From Paenibacillus algicola (lineage in GTDB: Bacteria; Bacillota; Bacilli; Paenibacillales; Paenibacillaceae), in the NCBI RefSeq assembly GCF_005577435.1, contig NZ_CP040396.1, positions 1,005,501 to 1,069,500 on the forward strand: 64,000 nucleotides of DNA, given 5' to 3'. The position numbers and the translations under genes are program-made. The notes under the pieces are model-generated. The model did not search any database and was not told the DNA's origin. It worked only from the letters and a program-made list of their open reading frames with translations. Below are positions 46,438 through 55,362 of the stretch, piece by piece; the stretch's first letter is position 1; every line of letters begins with the position of its first letter.

Positions 46438-46501
46438 CTAATATGGGTGGTGGTTCAATAACTGCCACCCTTACATAAAGTGCATTTTTAGATATTCCTA
46501 A

Positions 46502-46813
46502 GGGTATAGGACAAACTACTCAAAACAGGCATTTAGAGAAGCAAAGAGGTCTGCTGGTATACCAACCTCATCTCAACATAAAACTCATAAGTATGTTTAT
46601 GATAAACAATATGAAAACCGAACTGTATATGAATTTGATGTTAATGGTAAAAAGAAGTATATAATAAAGCATACTGAAGATAAATTTGGAAGAGGACCAC
46701 ATTTTCATGGTGCTGATGATATAAAGGGAAGTCCTTTTGATAAGGGAAGATATAACCAGTATCCTGGACATTTCCCTGAAGACTTTGGTGGTTTTAAGGG
46801 GAGGATTAAATGA
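46502..46813 (+). pseudogene. Headless Rhs toxin tip (HNH/endonuclease VII-like)
   Basis: The frame is open from 46502 to a TGA at 46811 but has no plausible start. It encodes a toxin-tip sequence: QAFREAKRSAGIPTSSQHK, ENRTVYEFDVNGKKKYIIKH, RGPHFHGADD and NQYPGHFPEDFGG. Several nuclease tips of the HNH/endonuclease VII class begin with such an AK-x-x-AGIP-x-S-x-Q motif. The Rhs shell is missing; the IS110-type element lies immediately upstream. The stop overlaps the start of the next gene (ATGA), as in active toxin-immunity pairs. Confidence 0.7.
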
Positions 46814-47286
46814 CGATAGAGGATAGAAAAGAAAAGATTAAAGAATTACAGATAAAGAATAGAAGAAAAAAACTGGAGAATGATATCAAAAGTAAAATAA
46901 ATGAAATAACTATAGAAGGTTTTATGGGAATTGAAGACACAATAAAAATTAGTAGAAATATCTATAAAAAAATAGACCTAATTTCTAACAAAACTCCAAT
47001 TCCCAAACAACTTAAGTATTCTAAGCAATATCTATTATCATTAGAAAATCAATTTAAAGCACTAAATGATAAAACAATGTTATTGTTTCATCAACAAGAC
47101 AGAGAAACTGGATTACTAAAAATTCCTTTACATGATTTTTTCATTGATATAGATACATTACTAGATGTCGTTGGTTTTGCAAAAGATTATAGAGATTTAT
47201 TATTTGTAGATGAAGGATTAAGTTTAGGAATATGTATTGAACGGTTTGAATATGAAAACTCGTTCATTGTGTGGGGGGGCAATTAA
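46810..47286 (+). CDS. Immunity protein paired with the headless tip at 46502
   Basis: A 158-residue, very AT-rich gene starting in an ATGA overlap with the toxin tip. The N-terminal 35 residues are highly charged (KEKIKELQIKNRRKKLEND). The C-terminal half reads LLDVVGFAKDYRDLLFVDEG. I do not recognise the family. It stays open although its toxin has lost its shell, which fits selection for immunity. AGGGGAGG precedes the ATG. Confidence 0.65.
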   Translation: MTIEDRKEKIKELQIKNRRKKLENDIKSKINEITIEGFMGIEDTIKISRNIYKKIDLISNKTPIPKQLKYSKQYLLSLENQFKALNDKTMLLFHQQDRETGLLKIPLHDFFIDIDTLLDVVGFAKDYRDLLFVDEGLSLGICIERFEYENSFIVWGGN

Positions 47287-47392
47287 CTAGAGAAAGATTA
47301 TTTAATTGAAGTTTATACTGTTAGATAGTTTAATGTGAGCGGCTAATACTATGTTAGCCGATATTTTACGCTCTCGATGCCCTGACTCATGA

Positions 47393-47542
47393 TATATTAG
47401 ATCCAAGAATAAGCAAGGTGTCTACACACCTGAAATAAGAGTAGAACTATTAAATGCGATTAGAAAGAATAGAGAGTTGTATCCTGAATTATTTATTAAG
47501 CAAGTGGGTGGAGTACATGGATGTGAAATCAGAATTAAATAA
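47393..47542 (+). pseudogene. Short toxin-tip fragment
   Basis: A 49-codon frame without a start reads KNKQGVYTPEIRVELLNAI, then LFIKQVGGVHGCEIRIK, and ends at TAA. Its end overlaps the next immunity start, as in the other modules. It looks like the last third of a toxin tip. The bases between the preceding immunity stop (47286) and here hold a GGCTA/TAGCC hairpin and no other gene. Confidence 0.5.
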
Positions 47543-47735
47543 AATCTACACAAATAGACTTTTACAATCTCAAGAAGAAATAGACGCATTTGAAGAAGCA
47601 TTAGGTAATCTCATTGGTTTAGAGGATAAATCAGTCATTACCGAATTATGTATGGTATGAATCGGCTACACTTAGTTGGACAGGAAAATTAGGGGCTAGT
47701 AGAATGAAATCATCACAATGAGGAGCGGATCTACT

Positions 47736-48017
47736 ATGCCAAGAGAAAGACGTACATTTACAGCAGAATTTAAGAGACAAATGGTTCAGTTATATGAAAA
47801 TGGGAAAACCAGAGCAGCCATTGCAAATGAGTATGAGCTCAGCCCATCTGCGCTAGATCGCTGGATCAAACAATCCCAAACCTCAGGCTCGTTTTCTGAA
47901 AAAGACAATAGAAGCGCAGAAGAGAATGAACTTATTGCGCTTCGAAAAGAACTTAAACAACTTCGAATGGAGAATGACATTTTAAAGCAAGCCGCGCTGA
48001 TCATGGGACGAAAGTAA
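47736..48017 (+). CDS. IS3-family transposase OrfA, copy 1
   Basis: A 93-residue helix-turn-helix protein: RRTFTAEFKRQMVQLYENG, then AIANEYELSPSALDRWIKQS, followed by a leucine-zipper-like tail (ELIALRKELKQLRMENDILKQ). OrfA binds the element ends. The next frame (OrfB) is -1 relative to it and is open across the OrfA stop, so an OrfAB fusion by -1 frameshift near the OrfA end is possible. An in-frame ATG at 47718 is an alternative start. Confidence 0.88.
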   Translation: MPRERRTFTAEFKRQMVQLYENGKTRAAIANEYELSPSALDRWIKQSQTSGSFSEKDNRSAEENELIALRKELKQLRMENDILKQAALIMGRK

Positions 48018-48058
48018 ACATCATTAAACAAAATAGTGATAAATACTCGGTATCAGCA

Positions 48059-48859
48059 ATGTGTAACGTCCTACAAATCCCTAAAAGCACCTTTTACTAT
48101 GAAGTAAGCGAGAAAGAAAGCGAAGACGAGAGCATTCTTACGAAGGCGATCGTAGCGATCTTTCAAAGCAACCGCAAAGTCTATGGGACACGGAAGATTA
48201 AAACGAAACTCCAGGAGCAAGGATACACGGTTTCCAGACGCCGTATTGGGCGGATTATGAAAGAGCAAGGTCTTGTGTCCACGTACACGATTGCTCAGTA
48301 TAAGCCGCATAGAACGGCTTGTAATGATGCAAACACAGCCAATGTATTGAAACGTGAGTTCAACCAAACAGAAGCAAAACGCTTTGTCGTCAGCGATCTG
48401 ACGTATGTAAAAGTCGGGCACAAGTGGCATTACATTTGTGTACTGGTCGACTTATTCAACAGAGAAATTATTGGGCACAGTGCAGGTCCGCGTAAGGACG
48501 CTGCTCTAGTTTCCCGCGCCTTTGCCACAGTAGAAGGCGATTTGAGCGACATTCAGTGGTTCCACACGGATCGTGGAAGTGAGTTTAAAAACCAGGCCAT
48601 GGATACGTTGTTAAAGACCTTTGACATCGGTCGTTCGCTCAGCATGAAGGGCTGTCCTTACGACAACGCCGTTGCTGAAGCGACTTACAAAGTAATGAAA
48701 ACCGAATTCATTAACCAGATGTCGTTCCAGAGTCTCCACCATCTAAAGCTAGAATTATATGATTATGTGAACTGGTTTAACAAACACCGGGTTCATGGTT
48801 CACTAGGTTACATGACACCCGTTCAGTATAAAGCTGCGGCCCTTAAAAAAGTTGTCTGA
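48059..48859 (+). CDS. IS3-family transposase OrfB, copy 1
   Basis: A 266-residue DDE integrase-core protein. HTH_21-like region: YGTRKIKTKLQEQGYTVSRR. Catalytic residues appear in VVSDLTYVK (Asp), WFHTDRGSEF (Asp) and the PYDNAVAEATYKVMKTE segment (Glu). C-terminus reads VHGSLGYMTPVQYK, typical of the family. Intact and identical in protein to copy 2, so the element is probably active or was until recently. Confidence 0.9.
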   Translation: MCNVLQIPKSTFYYEVSEKESEDESILTKAIVAIFQSNRKVYGTRKIKTKLQEQGYTVSRRRIGRIMKEQGLVSTYTIAQYKPHRTACNDANTANVLKREFNQTEAKRFVVSDLTYVKVGHKWHYICVLVDLFNREIIGHSAGPRKDAALVSRAFATVEGDLSDIQWFHTDRGSEFKNQAMDTLLKTFDIGRSLSMKGCPYDNAVAEATYKVMKTEFINQMSFQSLHHLKLELYDYVNWFNKHRVHGSLGYMTPVQYKAAALKKVV

Positions 48860-49257
48860 TTTACTGTTGACAGTCCAGTATTCGACGATGATACTGAACA
48901 ATATGAAATAATGTTTGGATTAGTACATGGCATAGAGTACCTCTATAAAGAAAATATGGAAGAGGGATTGTATTTAATTGCTATAGCTGTCCCAAGTGTT
49001 ATTGATAGGGCAAGAGAATGGATGGAAGTTTTACATTACAGAATTTTAAATCATGAACAAGTAAGAAAAGTATACGGTAGTGTGCTATCTAAGCTGGATG
49101 ACAATTCAAAAGAGACAATAATAAACTTACTGTGGGATATAAAAAGTGAAGACCCAGATATGTTTAGCAATTCTGTAGATGAAGTATTAAAAGCAATATA
49201 ATTAAAAAACCACCTTAAAGGGCTGTGGTCAAGGTCCCATTTAGCAGACATTGAAAA

Positions 49258-49550
49258 AAGCCCTAGGCTGTAAGCTGGCGCCGGTACTCAACCGGTGTCA
49301 GCTTATTTAGTTTTCTCTGTGCTCTGTGCTCTTCCCATGTTATAAAAGTGAATGTATTCCTCAATTCGCCTGTGTGCTGCTTACCACAACATGCTGCCAA
49401 AGGTTGGTGCCCGAATCAGCATGTCATGCAGGGGCAATTGTTACGACAACGCCTCCACCCAGAGCTTCTTCTCACATCTGAAAGGGGATGTGTACTGGCT
49501 TGCTTGATCGCTGTGAACGATCAGATCAGTTCAGGATAGCGCCAGTCACG
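49258..49550. pseudogene. Scrambled remnants of another IS3-type transposase
   Basis: On the minus strand, about 49370-49265 reads WEEHRAQRKLNKLTPVEYRR, an OrfB C-terminus. On the plus strand, about 49435-49500 reads NCYDNASTQSFFSHLKGDVY, the catalytic-glutamate region of an OrfB. The two pieces belong to one type of transposase but lie in opposite orientation, so the remnant was rearranged after insertion. It abuts the second Rhs fragment and probably marks the break that removed the shell. Confidence 0.65.
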
Positions 49551-49552
49551 TC

Positions 49553-50254
49553 CAAAGCTACCATTACGATCTGCGCGGTAGTACGACACGGCTCACAGAT
49601 GAAGAAGGAGACGTCACCGACCGCTACACTTATGGCGCCTTCGGCGAACTTGTGAAGCACGAGGGCGCGACCCGCCAGCCGTTCGCCTACAACGGCCGCG
49701 ATGGTGTGCAGACTGACATCAACGGCCTCTACACCATGCGCGCGCGATACTATAACCCGGACATCAAGCGGTTTATGAACCGCGATGTGCTGCGAGGAGA
49801 AGTGAGCCTGGGGCTCAGCATGAACCGCTTCGCGTATGTAAACGGCATCCGGTGACGTGTGTGGACCCGCTGGGGCTGGATGCGATTCAGGCGGGGAAGC
49901 GTAAGGGTGGGGGTAATGCAGCCAAGCAAGCTATTAAGCAAAACGAAGTTACTACTTATAAGGATTTTGTTGATAGGTCAGTTGTCGGGGATAATTTAGA
50001 AGGGCATGAAGTTTGGTCTTGCTACTAATAGATTATCTACTGAAGCATCGAAAAACAATCCAGTAATCGCATTAGAACGTGAACAACACAAGGTTATAAA
50101 TCAGGCACAAAGAGGTATTGACGCTGCCAATCAATTACCATTAGATAATATTATAAGTAATTCTAAAATTTTGCGAGATGCCGGTATTTCAGAAGATATT
50201 GTAAACGATATTACAAATAAAGCGTTAAATCATATGAAAAATACTTTAAAATAA
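49553..50254 (+). pseudogene. Rhs 3' fragment 2 with frameshifted toxin tip
   Basis: Starting at AAAGCTACCATTACG, about 350 bases are nearly identical to the end of the complete Rhs gene (YHYDLRGSTTRLTDEEGD to VDPLGLDAIQAG). One A is missing near 49850 (GGCATCCGG instead of GGCAATCCGG), which breaks the frame. The tip reads TTYKDFVDRSVVGDN, then NLEGHEVW; a further shift leads into GLATNRLSTEASKNNPVIA and ends NHMKNTLK at 50254. The tip appears to have lost a few dozen bases between HEVW and GLATNRL. It is a dead toxin module. The immunity gene follows 11 bases later. Confidence 0.8.
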
Positions 50255-50265
50255 GGAATGATAAG

Positions 50266-50685
50266 ATGGAACATGAATTGAATCGGTTAATGGTGAAGTT
50301 AGAAAAATCAATTATGAAAGAGGACTTTATTGATGTTACTTACGATATTGTTGAAGAGATAGAAGAAAGGGGAGATGCCTTTGAAGCTATTCAACCCATT
50401 TTTAAGTTGATGGAAAAATATTCAAGTGTAAATTTCGGTAGTCCAGGACCGCTTGTGCATTTTGTTGAGAAGTTTTATAAAAATGGATATGAAGAAAAGC
50501 TGGTTGAATCTCTTAAAAGACAACCTACACAACATACTGTTTGGATGTTAAATAGAGTTATCAATGGTTCTCAAGGGGATAGAAAAGCATATTTTATAAA
50601 TGTACTGGATAGTATTATTGCGTTTCCTAACCTCGATGATGAAATAGTATCACTTGCAAGTCATTTTAAGTCTCTACATGAATAA
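50266..50685 (+). CDS. Immunity protein, Imm30-like
   Basis: A 139-residue acidic helical protein. The segment SPGPLVHFVEKFY, followed by LKRQPTQHTVWMLNRVINGS, resembles the Imm30 immunity family; I hold this family call only tentatively. It follows a dead toxin tip by 11 bases with an AAGGAATG site and remains open. The cassette-type hairpin terminator follows directly. Retained immunity without its toxin would protect against siblings that still carry it. Confidence 0.7.
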   Translation: MEHELNRLMVKLEKSIMKEDFIDVTYDIVEEIEERGDAFEAIQPIFKLMEKYSSVNFGSPGPLVHFVEKFYKNGYEEKLVESLKRQPTQHTVWMLNRVINGSQGDRKAYFINVLDSIIAFPNLDDEIVSLASHFKSLHE

Positions 50686-50692
50686 GAAGTTA

Positions 50693-50728
50693 AAACCTTG
50701 ATTGGCATTTTGCCTTTCAAGGTTTCTT
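50693..50728 (+). terminator. Cassette terminator hairpin, copy 2
   Basis: AAACCTTG and CAAGGTTT enclose ATTGGCATTTTGCCTTT, with an inner GGCA/TGCC stem. Same design as the hairpin at 41876. Confidence 0.8.
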
Positions 50729-50744
50729 ACTTTAATGCCTATAT

Positions 50745-50923
50745 TAAATCAGCTGATATTTGAGTGAGACAATAAGAAAATGCTTTGTTTAAGAATCGAG
50801 AGTTCATGATGGTTGTACCATCATGGAGTATCGTTTCAATACATGGAGGAACTAACAAGAATGAGAAAATGGGCGAGATGACATTTTACATGGCAGGGGT
50901 AGTTATGACATGGAAAGGCTAAT
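50745..50923. repeat. Inter-module repeat, copy 1 (left part)
   Basis: It begins AAATCAGCTGATATT, and holds the perfect palindrome CATGATGGT-tgt-ACCATCATG (50805-50825), then GGAGTATCGTTT and GATGACATTTTACATGGCA. The same order occurs at 60990. An IS3-type element interrupts this copy; its right part resumes at 52144. Confidence 0.8.
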
Positions 50924-51001
50924 TGAATCGGCTACACTTAGTTGGACAGGAAAATTAGGGGCTAGTAGAATGAAATCATCACAATGAGGAGCGGATCTAC
51001 T

Positions 51002-51283
51002 ATGCCAAGAGAAAGACGTACATTTACAGCAGAATTTAAGAGACAAATGGTTCAGTTATATGAAAATGGGAAAACCAGAGCAGCCATTGCAAATGAGTAT
51101 GAGCTCAGCCCATCTGCGCTAGATCGCTGGATCAAACAATCCCAAACCTCAGGCTCGTTTTCTGAAAAAGACAATAGAAGCGCAGAAGAGAATGAACTTA
51201 TTGCGCTTCGAAAAGAACTTAAACAACTTCGAATGGAGAATGACATTTTAAAGCAAGCCGCGCTGATCATGGGACGAAAGTAA
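51002..51283 (+). CDS. IS3-family transposase OrfA, copy 2
   Basis: Protein identical to OrfA of copy 1 (93 residues from MPRERRTFTAEF, or six residues longer from the ATG at 50984). Helix-turn-helix plus leucine-rich tail. Confidence 0.88.
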   Translation: MPRERRTFTAEFKRQMVQLYENGKTRAAIANEYELSPSALDRWIKQSQTSGSFSEKDNRSAEENELIALRKELKQLRMENDILKQAALIMGRK

Positions 51284-51324
51284 ACATCATTAAACAAAAT
51301 AGTGATAAATACTCGGTATCAGCA

Positions 51325-52125
51325 ATGTGTAACGTCCTACAAATCCCTAAAAGCACCTTTTACTATGAAGTAAGCGAGAAAGAAAGCGAAGACGAGAGCA
51401 TTCTTACGAAGGCGATCGTAGCGATCTTTCAAAGCAACCGCAAAGTCTATGGGACACGGAAGATTAAAACGAAACTCCAGGAGCAAGGATACACGGTTTC
51501 CAGACGCCGTATTGGGCGGATTATGAAAGAGCAAGGTCTTGTGTCCACGTACACGATTGCTCAGTATAAGCCGCATAGAACGGCTTGTAATGATGCAAAC
51601 ACAGCCAATGTATTGAAACGTGAGTTCAACCAAACAGAAGCAAAACGCTTTGTCGTCAGCGATCTGACGTATGTAAAAGTCGGGCACAAGTGGCATTACA
51701 TTTGTGTACTGGTCGACTTATTCAACAGAGAAATTATTGGGCACAGTGCAGGTCCGCGTAAGGACGCTGCTCTAGTTTCCCGCGCCTTTGCCACAGTAGA
51801 AGGCGATTTGAGCGACATTCAGTGGTTCCACACGGATCGTGGAAGTGAGTTTAAAAACCAGGCCATGGATACGTTGTTAAAGACCTTTGACATCGGTCGT
51901 TCGCTCAGCATGAAGGGCTGTCCTTACGACAACGCCGTTGCTGAAGCGACTTACAAAGTAATGAAAACCGAATTCATTAACCAGATGTCGTTCCAGAGTC
52001 TCCACCATCTAAAGCTAGAATTATATGATTATGTGAACTGGTTTAACAAACACCGGGTTCATGGTTCACTAGGTTACATGACACCCGTTCAGTATAAAGC
52101 TGCGGCCCTTAAAAAAGTTGTCTGA
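51325..52125 (+). CDS. IS3-family transposase OrfB, copy 2
   Basis: Protein identical to OrfB of copy 1 (266 residues, complete DDE residues). The identity of both copies and the clean target duplications point to recent transposition within this region. Confidence 0.9.
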   Translation: MCNVLQIPKSTFYYEVSEKESEDESILTKAIVAIFQSNRKVYGTRKIKTKLQEQGYTVSRRRIGRIMKEQGLVSTYTIAQYKPHRTACNDANTANVLKREFNQTEAKRFVVSDLTYVKVGHKWHYICVLVDLFNREIIGHSAGPRKDAALVSRAFATVEGDLSDIQWFHTDRGSEFKNQAMDTLLKTFDIGRSLSMKGCPYDNAVAEATYKVMKTEFINQMSFQSLHHLKLELYDYVNWFNKHRVHGSLGYMTPVQYKAAALKKVV

Positions 52126-52148
52126 TTTACTGTTGACAGTCCAAATAA

Positions 52149-52181
52149 ACTAACGAGAATGACAAAGCTCGTGGCGATAAA
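52149..52181. repeat. Conserved inter-module segment with ACGAG/CTCGT dyad
   Basis: ACTAACGAGAATGACAAAG followed by CTCGTGGCGATAA. Near-identical copies lie at 56194-56225 and 61175-61206, always at the right edge of the inter-module repeat. A five-pair stem (ACGAG/CTCGT) is possible. Confidence 0.7.
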
Positions 52182-52326
52182 CAATGGCTAACGTAATAAG
52201 GCGTTCTTACTCAGCGTAGGCTTATAAATTTTAGGTTGTATTTTTACAAGAGATGGTCTTATAATACTCGCTATTCGTTTAAAAGCGTTACATAAACTGT
52301 TATTTCCGTAACGGGAGGGTGAAAAG

Positions 52327-52582
52327 TTGAATGTTGTTGGGTATATACGAGTCTCCACTCAAGGACAAGCAAGAGAGGGATATAGCTTAACATTTCAAGA
52401 AGAAGAAATCAACGCATACTGTGAAGAACAGGATATTAATTTGATACATATTTTTAGAGAGGAGACGAAGGGATTAGTGGCGCATAACTAAAGGAAGAAG
52501 CACTAGAAATAGACAGGGTGGGCTTACAAGAAATGTTGGCTCACCTTTCGTCTGTCCAGGTTAATTATGTGGTAGCTGGATA
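52327..52582 (+). pseudogene. Decayed serine recombinase fragment
   Basis: From TTG 52327 it reads MNVVGYIRVSTQGQAREGYS, matching the intact recombinase at 44294, and continues to FREETKGLVAHN-stop. A frameshift near 52470 then gives EEALEIDRVGLQEMLAHL and VNYVV before homology ends near 52580. Only about 85 codons of the catalytic domain remain. Its leader carries the same CGTTAC/GTAACG inverted pair as the intact copy. Rhs sequence resumes about 90 bases later. Confidence 0.82.
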
Positions 52583-52669
52583 GTTGGACAGGCAAAGTTA
52601 TAAAGTAATTGCTAATGATTTTGGTAATGTATTGTTCGATTTTATTATGCAAAAAGTGCAAGAAGTATA

Positions 52670-53677
52670 AACCGCCTGAGAAGTGTGAACGGCGAGGACG
52701 TTGCCGTGGACGAAGACGGCAACCTTCTCCGAGGGCGGCTGCGCGGACGAAGCCAGGATTTTGTCTACGATGCCCGGGACCGCCTGGTCCAGGCCGGCAG
52801 TATTACGTACGGTTATAATGCAGAGAACGAGCGGACCTGGATGAACGTGAAGGGCCAGACCACTCTTTATGTGGTGAATCCGCATGCAGAGTACAGCCAG
52901 CTGCTGCTGGAGGCCGATGAGGCGGGCAGAGTGAGCGCCGCCCATGTCTACGGGCTCGGCCTGATTGGCCGCGAGAGCGCAGACGGGCGCTACCAAAGCT
53001 ACCATTACGATCTGCGCGGCAGTACGACACGGATCACAGATGAAGAAGGCGACGTCACCGACCGCTACACCTATGGCGCCTTCGGCGAACTCGTGAAGCA
53101 CGAGGGCACGACCCGCCAGCCGTTCGCCTACAACGGCCGCGATGGTGTACAGACTGACATCAACGGCCTTTACACCATGCGCGCGCGATACTATAACCCG
53201 GACATCAAGCGGTTTATGAACCGCGATGTGCTGCGAGGAGAAGTGAGCCTGGGGCTCAGGCTCAGCATGAACCGCTTCGCGTATGTAAACGGCAATCCGG
53301 TGACGTTTGTGGACCCGCTGGGGCTGGATGCGATTCAGGCGGGGAAGCGTAAGGGGACAGGTAAATATCAAGTTGGAGCATATAAAGATATTAGAGGAGT
53401 AGAAGGACTTGATGCCCATCATGCAGGACAGAAGGCAGCAATGAAGAAGCTAGTAGATAATTATGATTTTAATACGGCACCTGCAATTAATGTGCCAAAG
53501 GTGGGGCACACCATTAAAGGACCTAATGGAATAGTTTTTAGAAGTACAAAAGGAATAGATAATCCTAGACAGTTATTGGCAAGAGATATTAGAGAACTTA
53601 GAAGAGTCTATGATGACATACCGAATTCTGCTTTAAATAAACAAAAAAATGTATCTAGAAATGAGGAAGTAAAATGA
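52670..53677 (+). pseudogene. Rhs 3' fragment 3 with intact frame into toxin tip
   Basis: The longest displaced fragment: about 680 bases near-identical to the complete Rhs from NGEDVA to VDPLGLDAIQAG, then a different tip. The frame runs unbroken to 53677. The tip reads GAYKDIRGVEGLDAHHAGQKA, NTAPAINVPKVGHTIKGPNG and RDIRELRRVYDDIPNSALNK; the DAHH-plus-Lys arrangement suggests an HNH-type nuclease. A GTG at 52685 has no ribosome binding site, so it is probably silent but could be restored by recombination with the full gene. A 6-bp tandem duplication (GGCTCA) adds two residues in the core. Confidence 0.85.
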
Positions 53678-54024
53678 ATGATATTTTTGTTAAATCACTT
53701 TATGAGACTATTGTTGAAGAGAACCTACAACTATACAAGAACTTGTATGAAACGACGAATGTTACTTCTAAAACAGATGATTATTGGAAAAAAACTATTG
53801 GTTTTTACGATAGTTTAACTGACGAAAATAAAGATACTTTAATGAGAATAATTGAACAAACCATGATTGATACCATTTCAAACATGCTAGGTGTAATTGA
53901 TGGAAGCTCAACTTTAAATGATTGTTCGTTAGAACCCAAATTACTGCTTGATTCTAATGACACAGAAGGAGAACTACAAGATTTGTTTTTAGAATTCATA
54001 GAAGAAAGAGATAGCAACAGCTAA
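53674..54024 (+). CDS. Immunity protein of module 3
   Basis: A 116-residue acidic protein in an ATGA overlap with the toxin tip. It reads LYETIVEENLQLYKNLYE, then DTISNMLGVIDGSSTLNDCS, LEPKLLLDSNDTEGELQDLF. I do not recognise a named Pfam immunity family with certainty. Position, size and acidity support the role. The cassette terminator lies 70 bases downstream. Confidence 0.72.
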   Translation: MNDIFVKSLYETIVEENLQLYKNLYETTNVTSKTDDYWKKTIGFYDSLTDENKDTLMRIIEQTMIDTISNMLGVIDGSSTLNDCSLEPKLLLDSNDTEGELQDLFLEFIEERDSNS

Positions 54025-54094
54025 TTCAAATTTTGATTACAGAGGTTCCCATTAATAGCCCAAAAGATGATTATATAGTTTAAATGAATTTTAT

Positions 54095-54130
54095 AACCTT
54101 GATTGGCTAAATGCCATTCAAGGTTTTTTT
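54095..54130 (+). terminator. Cassette terminator hairpin, copy 3
   Basis: AACCTTG pairs with CAAGGTT around ATTGGCTAAATGCCATT; seven T follow. Confidence 0.85.
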
Positions 54131-54227
54131 ATGCTTTAATTTTCTTACGATTTAGTCAGCCAAAATTTATTTGGTAGCGTCAAGAATTTTGTGTAAATAG
54201 AAAAACCTTGTCTTGTAGATGTCGCGT

Positions 54228-54560
54228 TTAATCTGTGGTTGTGAACATAGCCTGTAGTTCAGCCCGAGCCTGGTCAAAGCCGGTATGGCATCGGGTTGCG
54301 AAACGTTGGTTGTAGCCCTCAAACTGTGCAACCAAAAACTTCTCCAACGCTTTCTCGTGCGGGAATTGCTCTTTGCGCTTGGTGTATTTCTTAATCTGTA
54401 TGTTAAATGACTCGATGAGATTCGTAGAGTAAATACTTCTCCAGATGGACTCTGGAAAGCTGTAGAACGTGAAGATATAGGGGTTTTCCTGCAGAGATTT
54501 CACAACCTTGGGATAGCTGGATTTCCGGTGGCAATTTTTAATGCGAATTGTTTTTCCGTG
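54228..54560 (-). pseudogene. IS256-type transposase, C-terminal fragment
   Basis: Minus-strand frame reading CHRKSSYPKVVKSLQENPY, IYSTNLIESFNIQIKKYTKR, FLVAQFEGYNQRFATRCHTG, which is the C-terminal third of an IS256-family transposase. The N-terminal two thirds and the other terminus are missing. A TTTGTGTAAAT end-like motif is at 54190. It differs from the intact IS256-type element at 57147. Rhs fragment 4 begins directly beyond its broken side. Confidence 0.78.
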
Positions 54561-54599
54561 TAGTTACCGTTAACTGCTCCTGAGTCACTACCTCCGTGC

Positions 54600-55330
54600 C
54601 CTGCGCGGCAGTACGACACGGATCACAGATGAAGAAGGAGACGTCACCGACCGCTACACCTATGGCGCCTTCGGCGAACTCGTGAAGCACGAGGGCACGA
54701 CCCGCCAGCCGTTCGCCTACAACGGCCGCGATGGTGTACAGATTGACATCAACGGCCTTTACACCATGCGCGCGCGATACTACAACCCGGACATCAAGCG
54801 GTTTATGAACCGCGATGCGCTGCGAGGAAAAGTGAGCCTAGGGCTCAACATGAACCGCTTCGCGCATGTAAACGGCAATCCGGTGACGTTTGTGGACCCG
54901 CTGGGGCTGGATGCGATTCAGGCGGGGAAGAGTAAGGGGACAGGTAAAGAGTATAAAAAATATAAATTTGTGGAATATAATGGAACAACAAGGGTTAATG
55001 GAGAAGAAAGAGATATTAGCAGACGGGTTTTTCAAAGGGTTGATATCGATTATAAGAGAATAGATCCTGATACTGGCAAGACAAATTTTCAATTAATGAA
55101 AAAAAGGTAGAGCACCAATTTGGAAAGATGGAACGGTTATAGAGCTTCATCATTTAATCCAAAGAGAGCCAGGATCAATGGTAGAAATTCCTGCAAGTAT
55201 GCATGATGAATATAATAAAATTTTGCATGGTTTGGTGGAGAATGGTGGGAGCTTTAGGAATGACCCTGTATTAAAAAGCAATATGACAACTTTAAAAGTA
55301 AATATTGGAGATGGAGAGCTAAGCAAATAG
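54600..55330 (+). pseudogene. Rhs 3' fragment 4 with LHH-nuclease tip, frameshifted in A7
   Basis: From CTGCGCGGCAGTACG on, about 340 bases match the Rhs core to VDPLGLDAIQAG. The tip begins KEYKKYKFVEYNGTTRVNG and reaches NFQLMKK. There the run of seven A (55099-55105) shifts the frame into TAG at 55110. With six A the frame continues GRAPIWKDGTVIELHHLIQRE, SMVEIPASMHDEYNKI and ends at 55330. IELHHLIQ is the signature of LHH-type HNH nuclease toxins. The single-base homopolymer change either inactivates the tip or allows phase variation. Confidence 0.82.
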
Positions 55331-55362
55331 ATAAAAGTGAATTGTAAAAGGAGGAACCTTGA

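Larger units (their letters stand above)
47658..48877 (+). mobile_element. IS3-family element, copy 1 (1220 bp)
   Basis: The element runs from TGAATCGGCTACAC to TTGACAGTCCA. Direct repeat GTA flanks it (47655-47657, 48878-48880), as IS3 elements generate. A second copy of exactly the same length lies at 50924; both encode the same proteins. It interrupts an immunity gene. Confidence 0.92.
47517..49201 (+). pseudogene. Immunity gene split by an IS3-type element
   Basis: The 5' part (47517-47657) encodes MDVKSELNKIYTNRLL and ends ELCMV. The 3' part resumes at 48881 with FDDDTEQYEIMFG and runs to SVDEVLKAI at 49201. Removing the 1220-bp element and one GTA copy restores an unbroken frame (CMVFDDDTEQYE) of about 154 residues. 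The insertion is therefore recent. The restored protein is acidic and of immunity-protein size; family not recognised. Its toxin is the fragment just upstream. Confidence 0.75.
50924..52143 (+). mobile_element. IS3-family element, copy 2 (1220 bp)
   Basis: Same ends and length as copy 1 (offset exactly 3266). Target duplication AAT is present on both sides (50921-50923, 52144-52146). It inserted into the inter-module repeat, not into a gene. Confidence 0.92.
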
